A stretch of DNA of 64,000 nt from Blattabacterium cuenoti (lineage in GTDB: Bacteria > Bacteroidota > Bacteroidia > Flavobacteriales > Blattabacteriaceae). The notes below the pieces were generated by a model. It was not told the origin of the DNA. It ran no database searches and saw only the letters and a list, made by a program, of their open reading frames with translations. Shown piece after piece: positions 20,288-28,994 of this stretch. The translations under genes and the position numbers were made by a program. Where the stretch lies: positions 1 to 64,000 of the forward strand of contig NZ_CP059187.1 in NCBI RefSeq assembly GCF_014251375.1, written 5' to 3'. How positions within the stretch are numbered: position 1 is the first letter of the stretch; every line of letters starts with the position of its first letter.

Positions 20288-22036
20288 ATGAATCAAAAAT
20301 ATTATTATTTTGTTTTTTTTTTATTTCTACTGATACTTAATAATCAGGGATCCAATTTTCAGATTGCTAATAAAACCCCAATAAAAAAAAAAGTACAGCT
20401 TATTCATGCTGATTTTGTACAAAAAAAAAATGATAATATCATTTATTTGATTGGACATATTCATTTTGAACATAATGGATCGCACCTATTTTGTGACAAA
20501 GCTATATATTATAAAAAAAACAATCAATTTCACGGATATGGAAATGTTCAATTAGTATCATCTAAAAATAGAATTTTTTCTAAAGAAATAGAATATTCTG
20601 GACGTTTTGGTTTTTTTAAAGTATCAGGAAATGTAATATTTATTCAAAAAAATATAAAATTAACAGCGAGTAGAATCAACTATAATTTGAGAAAAAAATA
20701 TTTTCAGGCAAAAAATGTTATTTTATTTTTTAAAAAATTAAAATTATCTACCAATATTTTAGAATACGATCTTCAACTGAAAAAAGTTTCTTATAAAAAA
20801 GGTGGATTAATTTCTTATGGTAATTTTATAAAACTTTATAGTAGAGAAGGAAGTTACTTTTTAAAAAAAGGAAAAGCAAAATTTAAGGATAAAATCAAAT
20901 TCGTTAATAAAAATTATACAATATTTTCCAATACAATAGAGTATTTATTTCGTTTAGAAAAAATTGATTTTTTTAGTCCTACTATTATAGTAGAGAATAA
21001 TAATACTAAATCAAATAATTTTCTTTACGCTAAGGAAGGATCTTTTTTTCTTAAAAAAGGAATTTTTTTATTTAGAAAATATTTTAGTATCCATTATAAT
21101 GGAAAAATTGTAAAAGGAGAATATTTATTTTTTGATCACAAAAAAAAATATGGATTTATAAAAAATATTTTTTTTGAAGATCCTAAAAAAAAATATTTCC
21201 TCATAGGAGAGACTTCCAATTTTGATTTGAATTCTGGAGTTTTTTTTTTGAAAAAAAATACAATAATAATAAAAGGAATAAAAAACTATAAAAATTCTAT
21301 TTTTATTATTCATTCTGATACTATTAAAATTTTATTCAAAAAGGAATCTAATCTATTAATAATTAAAGCTTTTCCTGTTAACAGATTTTTTTTGAATGGC
21401 ATTTTCCATCATCTACAAGTAGAAGGAAAATGCCATTCTTTAGTCTATGAACAATCAACAAATAATAATTCCTATTTTTCTTCAATTTTATTAGATGGAA
21501 ATCCCATTTTTTGGATCAACAACAATTTACAATTGACTGGAGATAGTATTTCCATTCATAGAAAAAAAGATTCTATCAATTCATTAGATATAAAAAATGT
21601 TTTTCTTAGAAAAAAAATAGATTCAAAAAAATTTCATCAAATACAAGGAGATAAAATGACTGTTTTTTTTAGTGAAAAAAATATAAAAAAAGTTTTGATT
21701 CAAGGAAATATTAAAAGTATTATTTTTTTAGATAAAAATATCATTCAAAAATCGGATTGTGGAATGATTCTATTGGATTTAGAAAAAGGAAAAATTTCTT
21801 GCACAGAAAAAACTTATTCAGAAATTTTTCCTTTTTCTAAAAATATTACAGATATAGAAAAAAAACTTTTTCTTCCGAAATTTTTTTGGATAAAAAAAGA
21901 TCCCCAAAAAATGAAAAAAGATTTTCTTTTGAAACAGATAGAAAAATATAAAAAAGAAAGTTTTTTGGAAGAAAAAGAAATCAAAAAAATAAAAAAATAT
22001 GAATTCTTCTATGAAACAATTCGAGTTAGAGAATGA
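20288..22036 (+). CDS. OstA/LptA-like periplasmic protein
   Basis: 582-residue secreted protein with a Phe/Leu-rich signal peptide (about 1-22) and repeated beta-strand units of the OstA/LptA type (for example LIHADFVQKKNDNIIYLIGH, FHGYGNVQLVSSKNRIFSKE, FGFFKVSGNVIF). In Bacteroidetes such proteins are annotated as OstA-like and may form the periplasmic bridge for LPS transport. The second half is Lys/Asn/Phe-rich and poorly conserved. It contains an unusually strong inverted repeat at 21394-21438. The 3' end overlaps the following aminotransferase by up to 38 bases. Confidence 0.78.
   Translation: MNQKYYYFVFFLFLLILNNQGSNFQIANKTPIKKKVQLIHADFVQKKNDNIIYLIGHIHFEHNGSHLFCDKAIYYKKNNQFHGYGNVQLVSSKNRIFSKEIEYSGRFGFFKVSGNVIFIQKNIKLTASRINYNLRKKYFQAKNVILFFKKLKLSTNILEYDLQLKKVSYKKGGLISYGNFIKLYSREGSYFLKKGKAKFKDKIKFVNKNYTIFSNTIEYLFRLEKIDFFSPTIIVENNNTKSNNFLYAKEGSFFLKKGIFLFRKYFSIHYNGKIVKGEYLFFDHKKKYGFIKNIFFEDPKKKYFLIGETSNFDLNSGVFFLKKNTIIIKGIKNYKNSIFIIHSDTIKILFKKESNLLIIKAFPVNRFFLNGIFHHLQVEGKCHSLVYEQSTNNNSYFSSILLDGNPIFWINNNLQLTGDSISIHRKKDSINSLDIKNVFLRKKIDSKKFHQIQGDKMTVFFSEKNIKKVLIQGNIKSIIFLDKNIIQKSDCGMILLDLEKGKISCTEKTYSEIFPFSKNITDIEKKLFLPKFFWIKKDPQKMKKDFLLKQIEKYKKESFLEEKEIKKIKKYEFFYETIRVRE
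21394..21438. repeat. 14-bp perfect inverted repeat inside the OstA-like gene
   Basis: GAATGGCATTTTCC (21394-21407) and its exact reverse complement GGAAAATGCCATTC (21425-21438) flank 17 bases. That loop itself contains TCTAC-AA-GTAGA, so the transcript could fold into a long two-part hairpin. It lies in coding sequence (residues FLNGIFHHLQVEGKCHS). Confidence 0.85.
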
Positions 22037-23228
22037 TTTTATTCAATACCAAACTCAAGTTAATCCTAATCCCATGAAAATCATTGTAGATCATGCAGAA
22101 GGAAATTATATTTATGGAAAAGATGGAAAAAAATATTTAGATTTTGTAGCAGGAGTTTCCGTAAATGTATTAGGACATGGAAATAAAAAAATAAAAAAAG
22201 CTATTAAAAATCAAGTAGATAAATATTTGCATACTATGGTATATGGGGAGTTTATACAAGAAACTTGTGTAAGACTTTGTAAAAAAATAGCAGAGAATAC
22301 CCCCCCTCCTCTAAATACTACTTATTTAGTAAATTCTGGAAGTGAAGCTGTGGAGGGAGCTTTAAAACTTGCTAAATGTTATACAGGACGAGAAGAAATC
22401 ATTTCTTGTAAATGGTCTTATCATGGAAGCACACATGGATCCATGAGTATTATGGGTGATGAAAGAAGAAAAATCTTTTTTAGACCTTTACTTCCTTTAG
22501 TAAAATTTATAACATTTAATAAAATCGAAGAATTTATTTCTTCCATTACAGAAAAAACGGCTTGTGTTATTTTAGAAACAATACAAACCTATTCAAAAAT
22601 AATATTACCTGATCATTCTTTTTTAAAAGAAGTCAAAAAACAGTGTGAAAAAAAAAATGTTTTAATGATTCTTGATGAGATCCAAACAGGGTTTGGAAGA
22701 ACTGGAAAACTATTTGCTTTTGAGCATTATGAAATTGTTCCTGATATTTTAATTATGGGGAAAGGAATGGGGGGGGGGATGCCCATAAGCGGATTTATAT
22801 CCTCTAGTGAAATAATGAAATCTTTTTGCGATCGTGTTCCATTAGGACATATAACTACTTTTGGTGGAAATGCAGTTTCAGCATCAGCTTCTTTGGCAAC
22901 ATTAACTCAACTAGTTGATTCTAATATCATGGAAAAAGTAGCTATAAAAGAAAAATGTATCAGAAAATATTTAGTTCATGATGAAATAAAAAACATTCAT
23001 GGAAAAGGTCTCCTTTTATCTATTGAGTTAAAAAGAAAAAATCATCTAGAAAGAATATTACAGTCTTGTATAAGAAAAGGATTAATTTTATTTCGTTTTT
23101 TATTTCATAATAGTTCTTCTTTACGTATTTCACCTCCATTAACTATTACAGAAAAAGAAATTCAGATAGGATGTTCTATTATTAGAGAAAGTTTGAATGA
23201 ATTAATTCAATTGAAATTGCAAAAATAA
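21999..23228 (+). CDS. Class III PLP-dependent aminotransferase (ornithine/acetylornithine type)
   Basis: PLP enzyme of the ArgD/ornithine aminotransferase class. It shows the NSGSEAVEGALKLAK cofactor-phosphate motif, LDEIQTGFGRTGKLFAFE, and the Schiff-base lysine in LIMGKGMGGGMPISGF. Length is 409, or 405 from the second ATG at 22011. The segment that usually reads like E-P-[IV]-Q-G-x-x-G reads ETIQTYSKIIL, so the glycine-rich turn is lost. A run of ten G (22769-22778) encodes the three glycines next to the active-site Lys. The substrate is not decidable: several related aminotransferases share this architecture. It overlaps the OstA-like gene, and truA follows 6 bases later. Confidence 0.85.
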   Translation: MNSSMKQFELENDFIQYQTQVNPNPMKIIVDHAEGNYIYGKDGKKYLDFVAGVSVNVLGHGNKKIKKAIKNQVDKYLHTMVYGEFIQETCVRLCKKIAENTPPPLNTTYLVNSGSEAVEGALKLAKCYTGREEIISCKWSYHGSTHGSMSIMGDERRKIFFRPLLPLVKFITFNKIEEFISSITEKTACVILETIQTYSKIILPDHSFLKEVKKQCEKKNVLMILDEIQTGFGRTGKLFAFEHYEIVPDILIMGKGMGGGMPISGFISSSEIMKSFCDRVPLGHITTFGGNAVSASASLATLTQLVDSNIMEKVAIKEKCIRKYLVHDEIKNIHGKGLLLSIELKRKNHLERILQSCIRKGLILFRFLFHNSSSLRISPPLTITEKEIQIGCSIIRESLNELIQLKLQK

Positions 23229-23234
23229 TAAATC

Positions 23235-23993
23235 ATGGAATTATTCAGATTTTTTATAGAATTATCTTATAATGGAAAACATTATCATGGATGGCAAATA
23301 CAAAAAAAAGAAGATACAGTAGAAAAAACATTAGAATATTGTTTATCTAAATTATTGAAAACGTCTTTAAATGTAGTAGGAGCCGGAAGAACAGATAGCG
23401 GGGTTCATGCAAAACAAATGTTTGCACATTTTGATATTAATAGAAAAATAACCAATTCTTTTCTAAAAAAATTAAATATCTTCTTACCTAAAGATATTAA
23501 GGTGTTGAATATTTTTCCAGTTAAAAAACATGTTCATGCTAGATTTAGTGCAATTAGTCGTACCTATAAATATTATTTAACATATGAAAAAAATCCGTTT
23601 TTTCAAGATTTTTCTTGGTACTGTTTTTATCCATTAGATATTCAAAAAATGAATACAGCTTCTGAAATTTTAAAAAATTACAAAAATTTTAGTTTTTTTT
23701 GTAAAAAAAAAAGCGATAAAAAAAGTAAAATATGTAATATATATAATGCTTATTGGTCAATAGAAAAAAATAACACGTGTTTTTGTTTTACTATTGAAGC
23801 AAATAGATTTTTAAGAAATATGGTAAGATCCATAATTGGAACACTTGTTGATGTGGGGAGACAAAAAATTAGTATAAATAAATTTGTAGAAATTATAGAA
23901 TCAAAAAATCAATCTAATTTGAATAGTTCAGTTGTCCCTGCACATGGTTTATTTCTTACTAAAATTCTTTATCCAGAAGACATTTTGTTATGA
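23235..23993 (+). CDS. truA: tRNA pseudouridine(38-40) synthase TruA
   Basis: Converts uridines 38-40 in the anticodon stem-loop of many tRNAs to pseudouridine. The catalytic aspartate is Asp54 in GAGRTDSGVHAKQMFAHFD. The second half has NRFLRNMVRSIIGTLVDVG, typical of the family. Length 252 is normal. It lies 6 bases after the aminotransferase and overlaps the following ABC transporter by 4 bases (ATGA), so these are probably co-transcribed. Confidence 0.96.
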   Translation: MELFRFFIELSYNGKHYHGWQIQKKEDTVEKTLEYCLSKLLKTSLNVVGAGRTDSGVHAKQMFAHFDINRKITNSFLKKLNIFLPKDIKVLNIFPVKKHVHARFSAISRTYKYYLTYEKNPFFQDFSWYCFYPLDIQKMNTASEILKNYKNFSFFCKKKSDKKSKICNIYNAYWSIEKNNTCFCFTIEANRFLRNMVRSIIGTLVDVGRQKISINKFVEIIESKNQSNLNSSVVPAHGLFLTKILYPEDILL

Positions 23994-25738
23994 GACAAAA
24001 TTGGAATAAAAAAAAATCTTATTTTAAACAACTTTTAAAAATCAGTTTAAACTATAAATTGACTCTATTATCAACAATAATCATTTCTATATTAATATCT
24101 TTTCTATCTGCTTATAGACCAAAATTAATCCAAGAATCTATAGATTCCTATATAGTTTATAGAGATTTTTTTGGACTTGAAAAAATTTTAATGTGGATAG
24201 CTGCTCTTCTTTTTTTAGAAAGTATGTTTCATTTTATTTTATTATATCTGTCCAATATACTTGCTCAAAATGTAATTAAGAAAATTAGGATTCTTTTATT
24301 TGAAAAATTTTTATATTTTAAAAATTCTTTTTTTAGTAAAACATCTATAGGAAAATTGGTTTCTTATTCTGTTTCAGATATGGAAACAATTGCTGTGATA
24401 TTTAATGATGGAATATTATTAGTATCTGGAGATGTATTGAGAATAATGATGATCATAATTATGATGTTTACTATACATAAACAATTATCTTTTATTGTCC
24501 TTTCTACTATTCCATTGATGTATATTGTGACTCGTTTTTTTCAAAAAACATTAAAAAAAACGTTTCATGAAGAACGTATACAAAACTCTCGTTTAAATAG
24601 TTTTCTACAAGAAAATATTGTAGGAATGCTTATCATTCAACTTTTTCATAAAGAAAAAGAAAAATACTTGAAATTTAAATCAATTAATCATAAGTTGATG
24701 AATGCACATTTTCAAACTATTTTCTATTTTTCTATTTTTTTTCCAATAGTCGAAATTATATCTGCAGCAACAATAAGTATTGTCCTATTTTATGGAGGAT
24801 ATCATTCCATTATTGAGAATGGAAATGTGAAACCAGGACAAATTATTGCTTTTATTTTTTTTATTTATCTTATCTTTCGTCCCCTGCGACAAATAGCAGA
24901 TAGATTTAATATAATACAAAGAGGAATAGCAGGAATAGAACGTATATTTTCTATATTAAATTCTGATGAAACAGTTCTTGACAAAGGAAAGACACAAATC
25001 AAAAAATTAAAAGGACATATTGTATTTAATGATGTTTATTTCTCCTATATTGATGGAGAAATGGTTTTAAAAGGAATTTCTTTTGAAATAAACCCGGGAG
25101 AAAAAGTAGCTATAGTAGGAGCCACTGGTTCAGGGAAATCTACAATTACGCATTTAATATCCAGGTTGTACGAAATAAAGAAAGGGAGTATTTTAATTGA
25201 TGGCTCTCATATTCAAGATATTGAACTAAAAAATTTAAGATCTCATATAAGAGTTATTACACAAGATCCATTTTTATTTAATGATTCTATTATTAATAAT
25301 ATTACTTTAGGAGATTCTTCTATCAGCAGAGAAAAAATAGAAAACATGGCAAAAAGAATAGGAATACATAGTTTTATAACATCTTTACCACAGGGATATA
25401 AATATATAGTCAAAGAAAGAGGCGATCTCCTTTCTCTTGGAGAGAAACAGTTAATTTCTTTTTTAAGAGTCCAAATGCATCCTTATTCTATGCTTATTCT
25501 AGATGAAGCAACAACTTCTTTAAATAAAGAATTAGAAAAATTGATCTATCATGCTATAGATAGCCTGACTAAAAATAAAACTTCAATTATTATTACTCAT
25601 CGTCTTTCTACGTTAAAAAACGCAGATAAAATATTAGTAATTAATAAGGGATTTCTTGTAGAAAAAGGAACTCATGAAGAATTAATTAATAAACTAAATG
25701 GATATTATTCTGAATTGTATAAAGAATCCTTTAATTAA
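23990..25738 (+). CDS. ABC exporter, fused membrane and ATPase domains (MsbA/multidrug type)
   Basis: Half-transporter with a six-helix membrane domain (about residues 15-320) fused to an ATPase domain: Walker A GATGSGKST (about 377-385), signature LSLGEKQ (about 482-488) and Walker B LILDEATTS (about 502-510). The signature departs from LSGGQ, a form I associate with Bacteroidetes multidrug-type exporters. With lptB, an lptD-like and an OstA-like gene nearby, a lipid flippase (MsbA-like) role is possible, but drug/lipid exporters of this type cannot be separated by sequence alone. It ends convergently with the SurA-like gene. Confidence 0.88.
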   Translation: MRQNWNKKKSYFKQLLKISLNYKLTLLSTIIISILISFLSAYRPKLIQESIDSYIVYRDFFGLEKILMWIAALLFLESMFHFILLYLSNILAQNVIKKIRILLFEKFLYFKNSFFSKTSIGKLVSYSVSDMETIAVIFNDGILLVSGDVLRIMMIIIMMFTIHKQLSFIVLSTIPLMYIVTRFFQKTLKKTFHEERIQNSRLNSFLQENIVGMLIIQLFHKEKEKYLKFKSINHKLMNAHFQTIFYFSIFFPIVEIISAATISIVLFYGGYHSIIENGNVKPGQIIAFIFFIYLIFRPLRQIADRFNIIQRGIAGIERIFSILNSDETVLDKGKTQIKKLKGHIVFNDVYFSYIDGEMVLKGISFEINPGEKVAIVGATGSGKSTITHLISRLYEIKKGSILIDGSHIQDIELKNLRSHIRVITQDPFLFNDSIINNITLGDSSISREKIENMAKRIGIHSFITSLPQGYKYIVKERGDLLSLGEKQLISFLRVQMHPYSMLILDEATTSLNKELEKLIYHAIDSLTKNKTSIIITHRLSTLKNADKILVINKGFLVEKGTHEELINKLNGYYSELYKESFN

Positions 25739-25756
25739 TATAATTAATTTTATGTA

Positions 25757-26983
25757 TTATGTACAAGATTTTTCCTCTATTCTAAAATAAGTTCTCTTTA
25801 ATTGAGCCTTTACCCAATTTTTAATTTCATGTTCTTTTTTAATGTTCTTTAAAAGGTTCTTTAATCTTGTGTAATCTTCTTCTAAAGAAATTTTATGAGA
25901 AGGGATACTTTTCAATAATTTAACAAGGAAAAAAACTTCTTGTTTATTATTTAAAACTTCTTTATAAGGATCAGAAATTTCTCCATTTTTTAAATGAGAT
26001 AATGCCTTTTTCATTTTTTCCTGAAGATTATTTTCTTCAATCCATTGTTTTTTCCATATAAAAGAATTATTCACTACTGCATTTTTTTCATTGGAAATTG
26101 TTTTAGTTTTAGTATTAGGAACCATTTCCTGATTTATGATCCGTTTTTTGATTGAATTAATAAATGATTTTGTTCTAGAAAATTCTTTTTCTGTATATTT
26201 AGGTTTAATAAAAATGTGTCTTATATCTATCTTATCTCCTATTTTTTTTTCTACTTTTACTAAGTGAAATCCAAAATTTGTTTCAAAAGGTTCTGAAATT
26301 TCTTTCTCGTTTAAAGAAAAAATGGTACGTTCAAATTCTTTTGATAGGTTTTCTTTTTTGATCCCCTGAATAAGTCCTCCTTTGAGTGCAGAATGGATTT
26401 CTTCAGAGAATAAAATAGCTTTCAGAGAAAAATCTATATCAGAATGTATTTCATTCTTTATTTTTCTTAATCGATCAAGAATTTTTTTTCTATGACAATT
26501 ACTCAATTTTGGATAAAAAATCATATAAGATATATAAACTTGTTTAGGAACATTGGAGAATTTTTTTTTGTTCTTATAAAAAAATGATCTCACTTCTTCT
26601 GGAGATACTTCTATATTTTTTAAAATTTTTTGATTAAATTTTTCTATGTATTGCTTGTTTTTTATTTCTTCAATTAATTTTACATAAAAATCTTTTTCAG
26701 AATGATTATTTTGATTCCTAAAAAAAATATTTGCAGTCAATTCTTCTTCTGAGATCTGTATATCAGGATCTTTTTTAGCATGAAAAAGAATTAATTTCTG
26801 ACTCATAAGATTTTCTAACCCCTTACAAAGGGACATTTTTTCATTAGAAAAATCTAAATAATTTTTAACTTCTGAAGTTAAAATAATCTCATTTCCTATT
26901 ACCGCAGAAATTCCATTTATCTTATCCAAATCCAAAGAAAAAAGTGGATAACAGAAAAAAATAAAAAAATATTTCTTGATCAT
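25757..26983 (-). CDS. SurA-like periplasmic peptidyl-prolyl isomerase/chaperone
   Basis: Secreted parvulin-family protein likely to assist outer-membrane protein folding. The N-terminus (MIKKYFFIFFCYPLFSLDLDKI) is a short signal peptide. A SurA-type segment follows (INGISAVIGNEIILTSEVKNYL). Two parvulin-like regions follow, one around QVYISYMIFYP...GGLIQGIKKENLSKEFERTIFSLNEKEISEPFETNFGFHLVKV, the second starting IDIRHIFIKPK and more degenerate. 408 residues. It is convergent with the ABC exporter and divergent from lptB. Confidence 0.87.
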   Translation of the reverse strand: MIKKYFFIFFCYPLFSLDLDKINGISAVIGNEIILTSEVKNYLDFSNEKMSLCKGLENLMSQKLILFHAKKDPDIQISEEELTANIFFRNQNNHSEKDFYVKLIEEIKNKQYIEKFNQKILKNIEVSPEEVRSFFYKNKKKFSNVPKQVYISYMIFYPKLSNCHRKKILDRLRKIKNEIHSDIDFSLKAILFSEEIHSALKGGLIQGIKKENLSKEFERTIFSLNEKEISEPFETNFGFHLVKVEKKIGDKIDIRHIFIKPKYTEKEFSRTKSFINSIKKRIINQEMVPNTKTKTISNEKNAVVNNSFIWKKQWIEENNLQEKMKKALSHLKNGEISDPYKEVLNNKQEVFFLVKLLKSIPSHKISLEEDYTRLKNLLKNIKKEHEIKNWVKAQLKRTYFRIEEKSCT

Positions 26984-27058
26984 GATTGATGTTAGAATAA
27001 ATTTGCAATATAATATATTGAATTATTTTTGAATATTTAAAATCATTAATTAAGAATT

Positions 27059-27808
27059 ATGACTTTGGTAATCAAAAATATGTACAAAAAACATAAAAAA
27101 AAATCCATAGTGAAAAATTTTTCTCTAAAATTAAATAGGGGAGAAATAGTTGGATTGATAGGTCCAAATGGAGCTGGAAAAACAACTTCTTTTTATATGA
27201 TAGTAGGATTGATTAGACCAGATCAAGGAAAAATTTTTCTTAATGGAGAAGATATCACTAAATATCCTATTTATCATCGTTCTAAAAAGGGAATTGGATA
27301 TTTGTCACAAGAAACATCTATTTTTAGAAAATTATCTGTAGAAGATAATATTTTGTGCATATTAGAAATGCAAAAAAATTCTTATAAAGAAAGAAAAAAA
27401 AAAACAGAAAAATTGATTGAAGAGTTTGGTCTACAAAAGATACGAAAAATTCGGGGGGATCTTCTTTCTGGGGGAGAGCGAAGACGTACTGAAATAGCTA
27501 GATGTTTAGCAGGAAATCCTGATTTTATTCTTTTAGATGAACCTTTTTCTGGAATTGATCCAATAGCTACAGAAGAATTACAAAAAATTCTTCTTTCTTT
27601 AAAGAAGAAAAAAATTGGTATTTTAATAACGGATCATAATGTTCAAGAAACATTTTTTATAACAGATCGTCTTTATTTAATGTTTGAAGGAAAAATCATA
27701 AAAGATGGAACTTATCAAGAATTAATACAAGATCCTATAGCAAAAAAAGTTTATTTAGGAAATCATTTAAAATTTCAAAAATTTTTTTCAAAAAATAGAA
27801 AGGAATGA
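27059..27808 (+). CDS. lptB: LPS export ABC transporter ATPase LptB
   Basis: Cytoplasmic ATPase that powers LPS extraction from the inner membrane with LptFG. Walker A GPNGAGKTT is at residues 35-43, the Q-loop YLSQETSIFRKLSVEDNI follows, then the signature LSGGERRR (about 137-144) and Walker B FILLDEPFSGIDP. The LSGGERRR and DEPFSGIDP forms are typical of LptB. Length 249 is slightly over average. The thiamine pyrophosphokinase gene overlaps its last 4 bases. No lptF or lptG is in the window. Confidence 0.94.
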   Translation: MTLVIKNMYKKHKKKSIVKNFSLKLNRGEIVGLIGPNGAGKTTSFYMIVGLIRPDQGKIFLNGEDITKYPIYHRSKKGIGYLSQETSIFRKLSVEDNILCILEMQKNSYKERKKKTEKLIEEFGLQKIRKIRGDLLSGGERRRTEIARCLAGNPDFILLDEPFSGIDPIATEELQKILLSLKKKKIGILITDHNVQETFFITDRLYLMFEGKIIKDGTYQELIQDPIAKKVYLGNHLKFQKFFSKNRKE

Positions 27809-28431
27809 ATCACCGTTTTGATGGGCCAGAAGTTGGATTATTTTTAAATGGAGAAACTCCAATAAATGACTATAAAAAATATTATTTTCTCTACGAAAAA
27901 ATATTTGCTGTAAATGGAGCTTTTTCCTATCTTAAAAAATTAAAAATACAAGTTGATTGTGTAATAGGGGATTTTGATTCTTGTATTAAAAAAAAAGTTT
28001 TTTCGAAAAAAATTTTCGTAACTTCCGATCAAAATTATACAGATTTTGAAAAAGCATTGAAAATAATCTATGAAAAAGGTTATTACAATATAAATGTTTG
28101 GGGAGCTAGTGGAAAAGAACAAGATCATTTTTTAGGTAATTTATCTACTGCATTGAAATACAAAAACAAATTATCCATTATTTTTCATGATAATTATCAT
28201 TCTTATTTTTTTTCTTTTAAAAAAAATTTTCTTTTGGGTAGAAAAAATAAAAAAATATCTCTTTTTCCATTTCCAAAAGTAGAAGGACTATCAACTTATG
28301 GATTAAGATATTCTCTTACTAACAGATTTTTAGAAATAGGAAAGTACATAGGTATCAGGAATGAAAGTATTGAAAATAAAATAGAAATAAATTACGAAAA
28401 AGGAGAATTATTAATTTTTATAGAAAGATAA
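27805..28431 (+). CDS. thiN: Thiamine pyrophosphokinase
   Basis: Makes thiamine diphosphate from thiamine and ATP. The motifs AVNGAFSYL, CVIGDFDS and TSDQNYTDFEKAL (the D-x-x-x-TDFEKAL core of the family) are all present, with the C-terminal substrate-binding beta part (GLSTYGLRYSLTNRFLEIG...SIENKIEINYEKGELLIFI). The ATG overlaps the lptB stop by 4 bases. Thiamine diphosphate is needed by the 2-oxoglutarate dehydrogenase E1 encoded near 51.5 kb, so retention makes metabolic sense. Confidence 0.93.
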   Translation: MNHRFDGPEVGLFLNGETPINDYKKYYFLYEKIFAVNGAFSYLKKLKIQVDCVIGDFDSCIKKKVFSKKIFVTSDQNYTDFEKALKIIYEKGYYNINVWGASGKEQDHFLGNLSTALKYKNKLSIIFHDNYHSYFFSFKKNFLLGRKNKKISLFPFPKVEGLSTYGLRYSLTNRFLEIGKYIGIRNESIENKIEINYEKGELLIFIER

Positions 28432-28432
28432 A

Positions 28433-28451
28433 TTTGACTCATTCAGTCAGA
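28433..28451. terminator. Small hairpin between convergent genes
   Basis: TGACT (28435-28439) and AGTCA (28445-28449) flank a five-base loop, with weaker pairing outside. It lies exactly between convergent thiN and the oxidoreductase gene and overlaps the latter's stop. A short stem, so only a weak bidirectional terminator candidate. Confidence 0.25.
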
Positions 28452-28984
28452 ATAAATTTTTTAATCTTAAAAAGAATTTGATCCGTATGTTTTTCTAAAA
28501 CATATAATTTTTTCTTTTTTTCTTCTAATATTCTATTCATTGAAATATGTACATATCCATGATAAATCATATTAAGAACAAACGCCGTTTGTTGAATGGG
28601 GCGTAAAAACTCATCTAGAGTAAAATTATTTCTAGATCCGGCATGAAAAGAATTTTCTTCTGATCCAGAGGTAACAGATACTAATAGATGTTTCCCTGAA
28701 AGGGAATTTCTTTCATCATTATATAATTTTGTAAAAACTTTATCTTTCCATTCTTTTAGGAGAGATGGATAACTGTACCAATAAAGTGGAAATTGAAAAA
28801 CAAGAAATTTTACATTTAATACAATCTTAATTTCTTCATCTATTTTGATTTTAAAATCAGGGTAGATGTTGTATAAATTTCGTATAATTATTTCTTTATT
28901 CTTCTTAACTCGTTTTACAATATTTTTGTTCAAAATAGATTTTTCTATGTTAGGATGTGCTATCAAAAACAAAATTTTTCTCAT
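28439..28984 (-). CDS. NAD(P)H:quinone oxidoreductase, flavodoxin-like fold
   Basis: 181-residue flavoprotein of the Flavodoxin_2 family (NAD(P)H dehydrogenase quinone/KefF-like). The N-terminal ILFLIAHPNIEKSILNKNIV binds the FMN phosphate. The central FQFPLYWYSYPSLLKEWKDKVFT and the later LLVSVTSGSEENSFHAG are family hallmarks. Probable role: two-electron reduction of quinones or other electrophiles. It lies 10 bases downstream of mdh on the same strand and may be co-transcribed. Confidence 0.88.
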   Translation of the reverse strand: MRKILFLIAHPNIEKSILNKNIVKRVKKNKEIIIRNLYNIYPDFKIKIDEEIKIVLNVKFLVFQFPLYWYSYPSLLKEWKDKVFTKLYNDERNSLSGKHLLVSVTSGSEENSFHAGSRNNFTLDEFLRPIQQTAFVLNMIYHGYVHISMNRILEEKKKKLYVLEKHTDQILFKIKKFILTE

Positions 28985-28994
28985 TTTTGAACCC

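Noticed and set aside
25733..25749. AATTAAT-ATA-ATTAATT palindrome between convergent genes
   Set aside because: Only A and T, so expected by chance in this composition, although a weak terminator role is possible.
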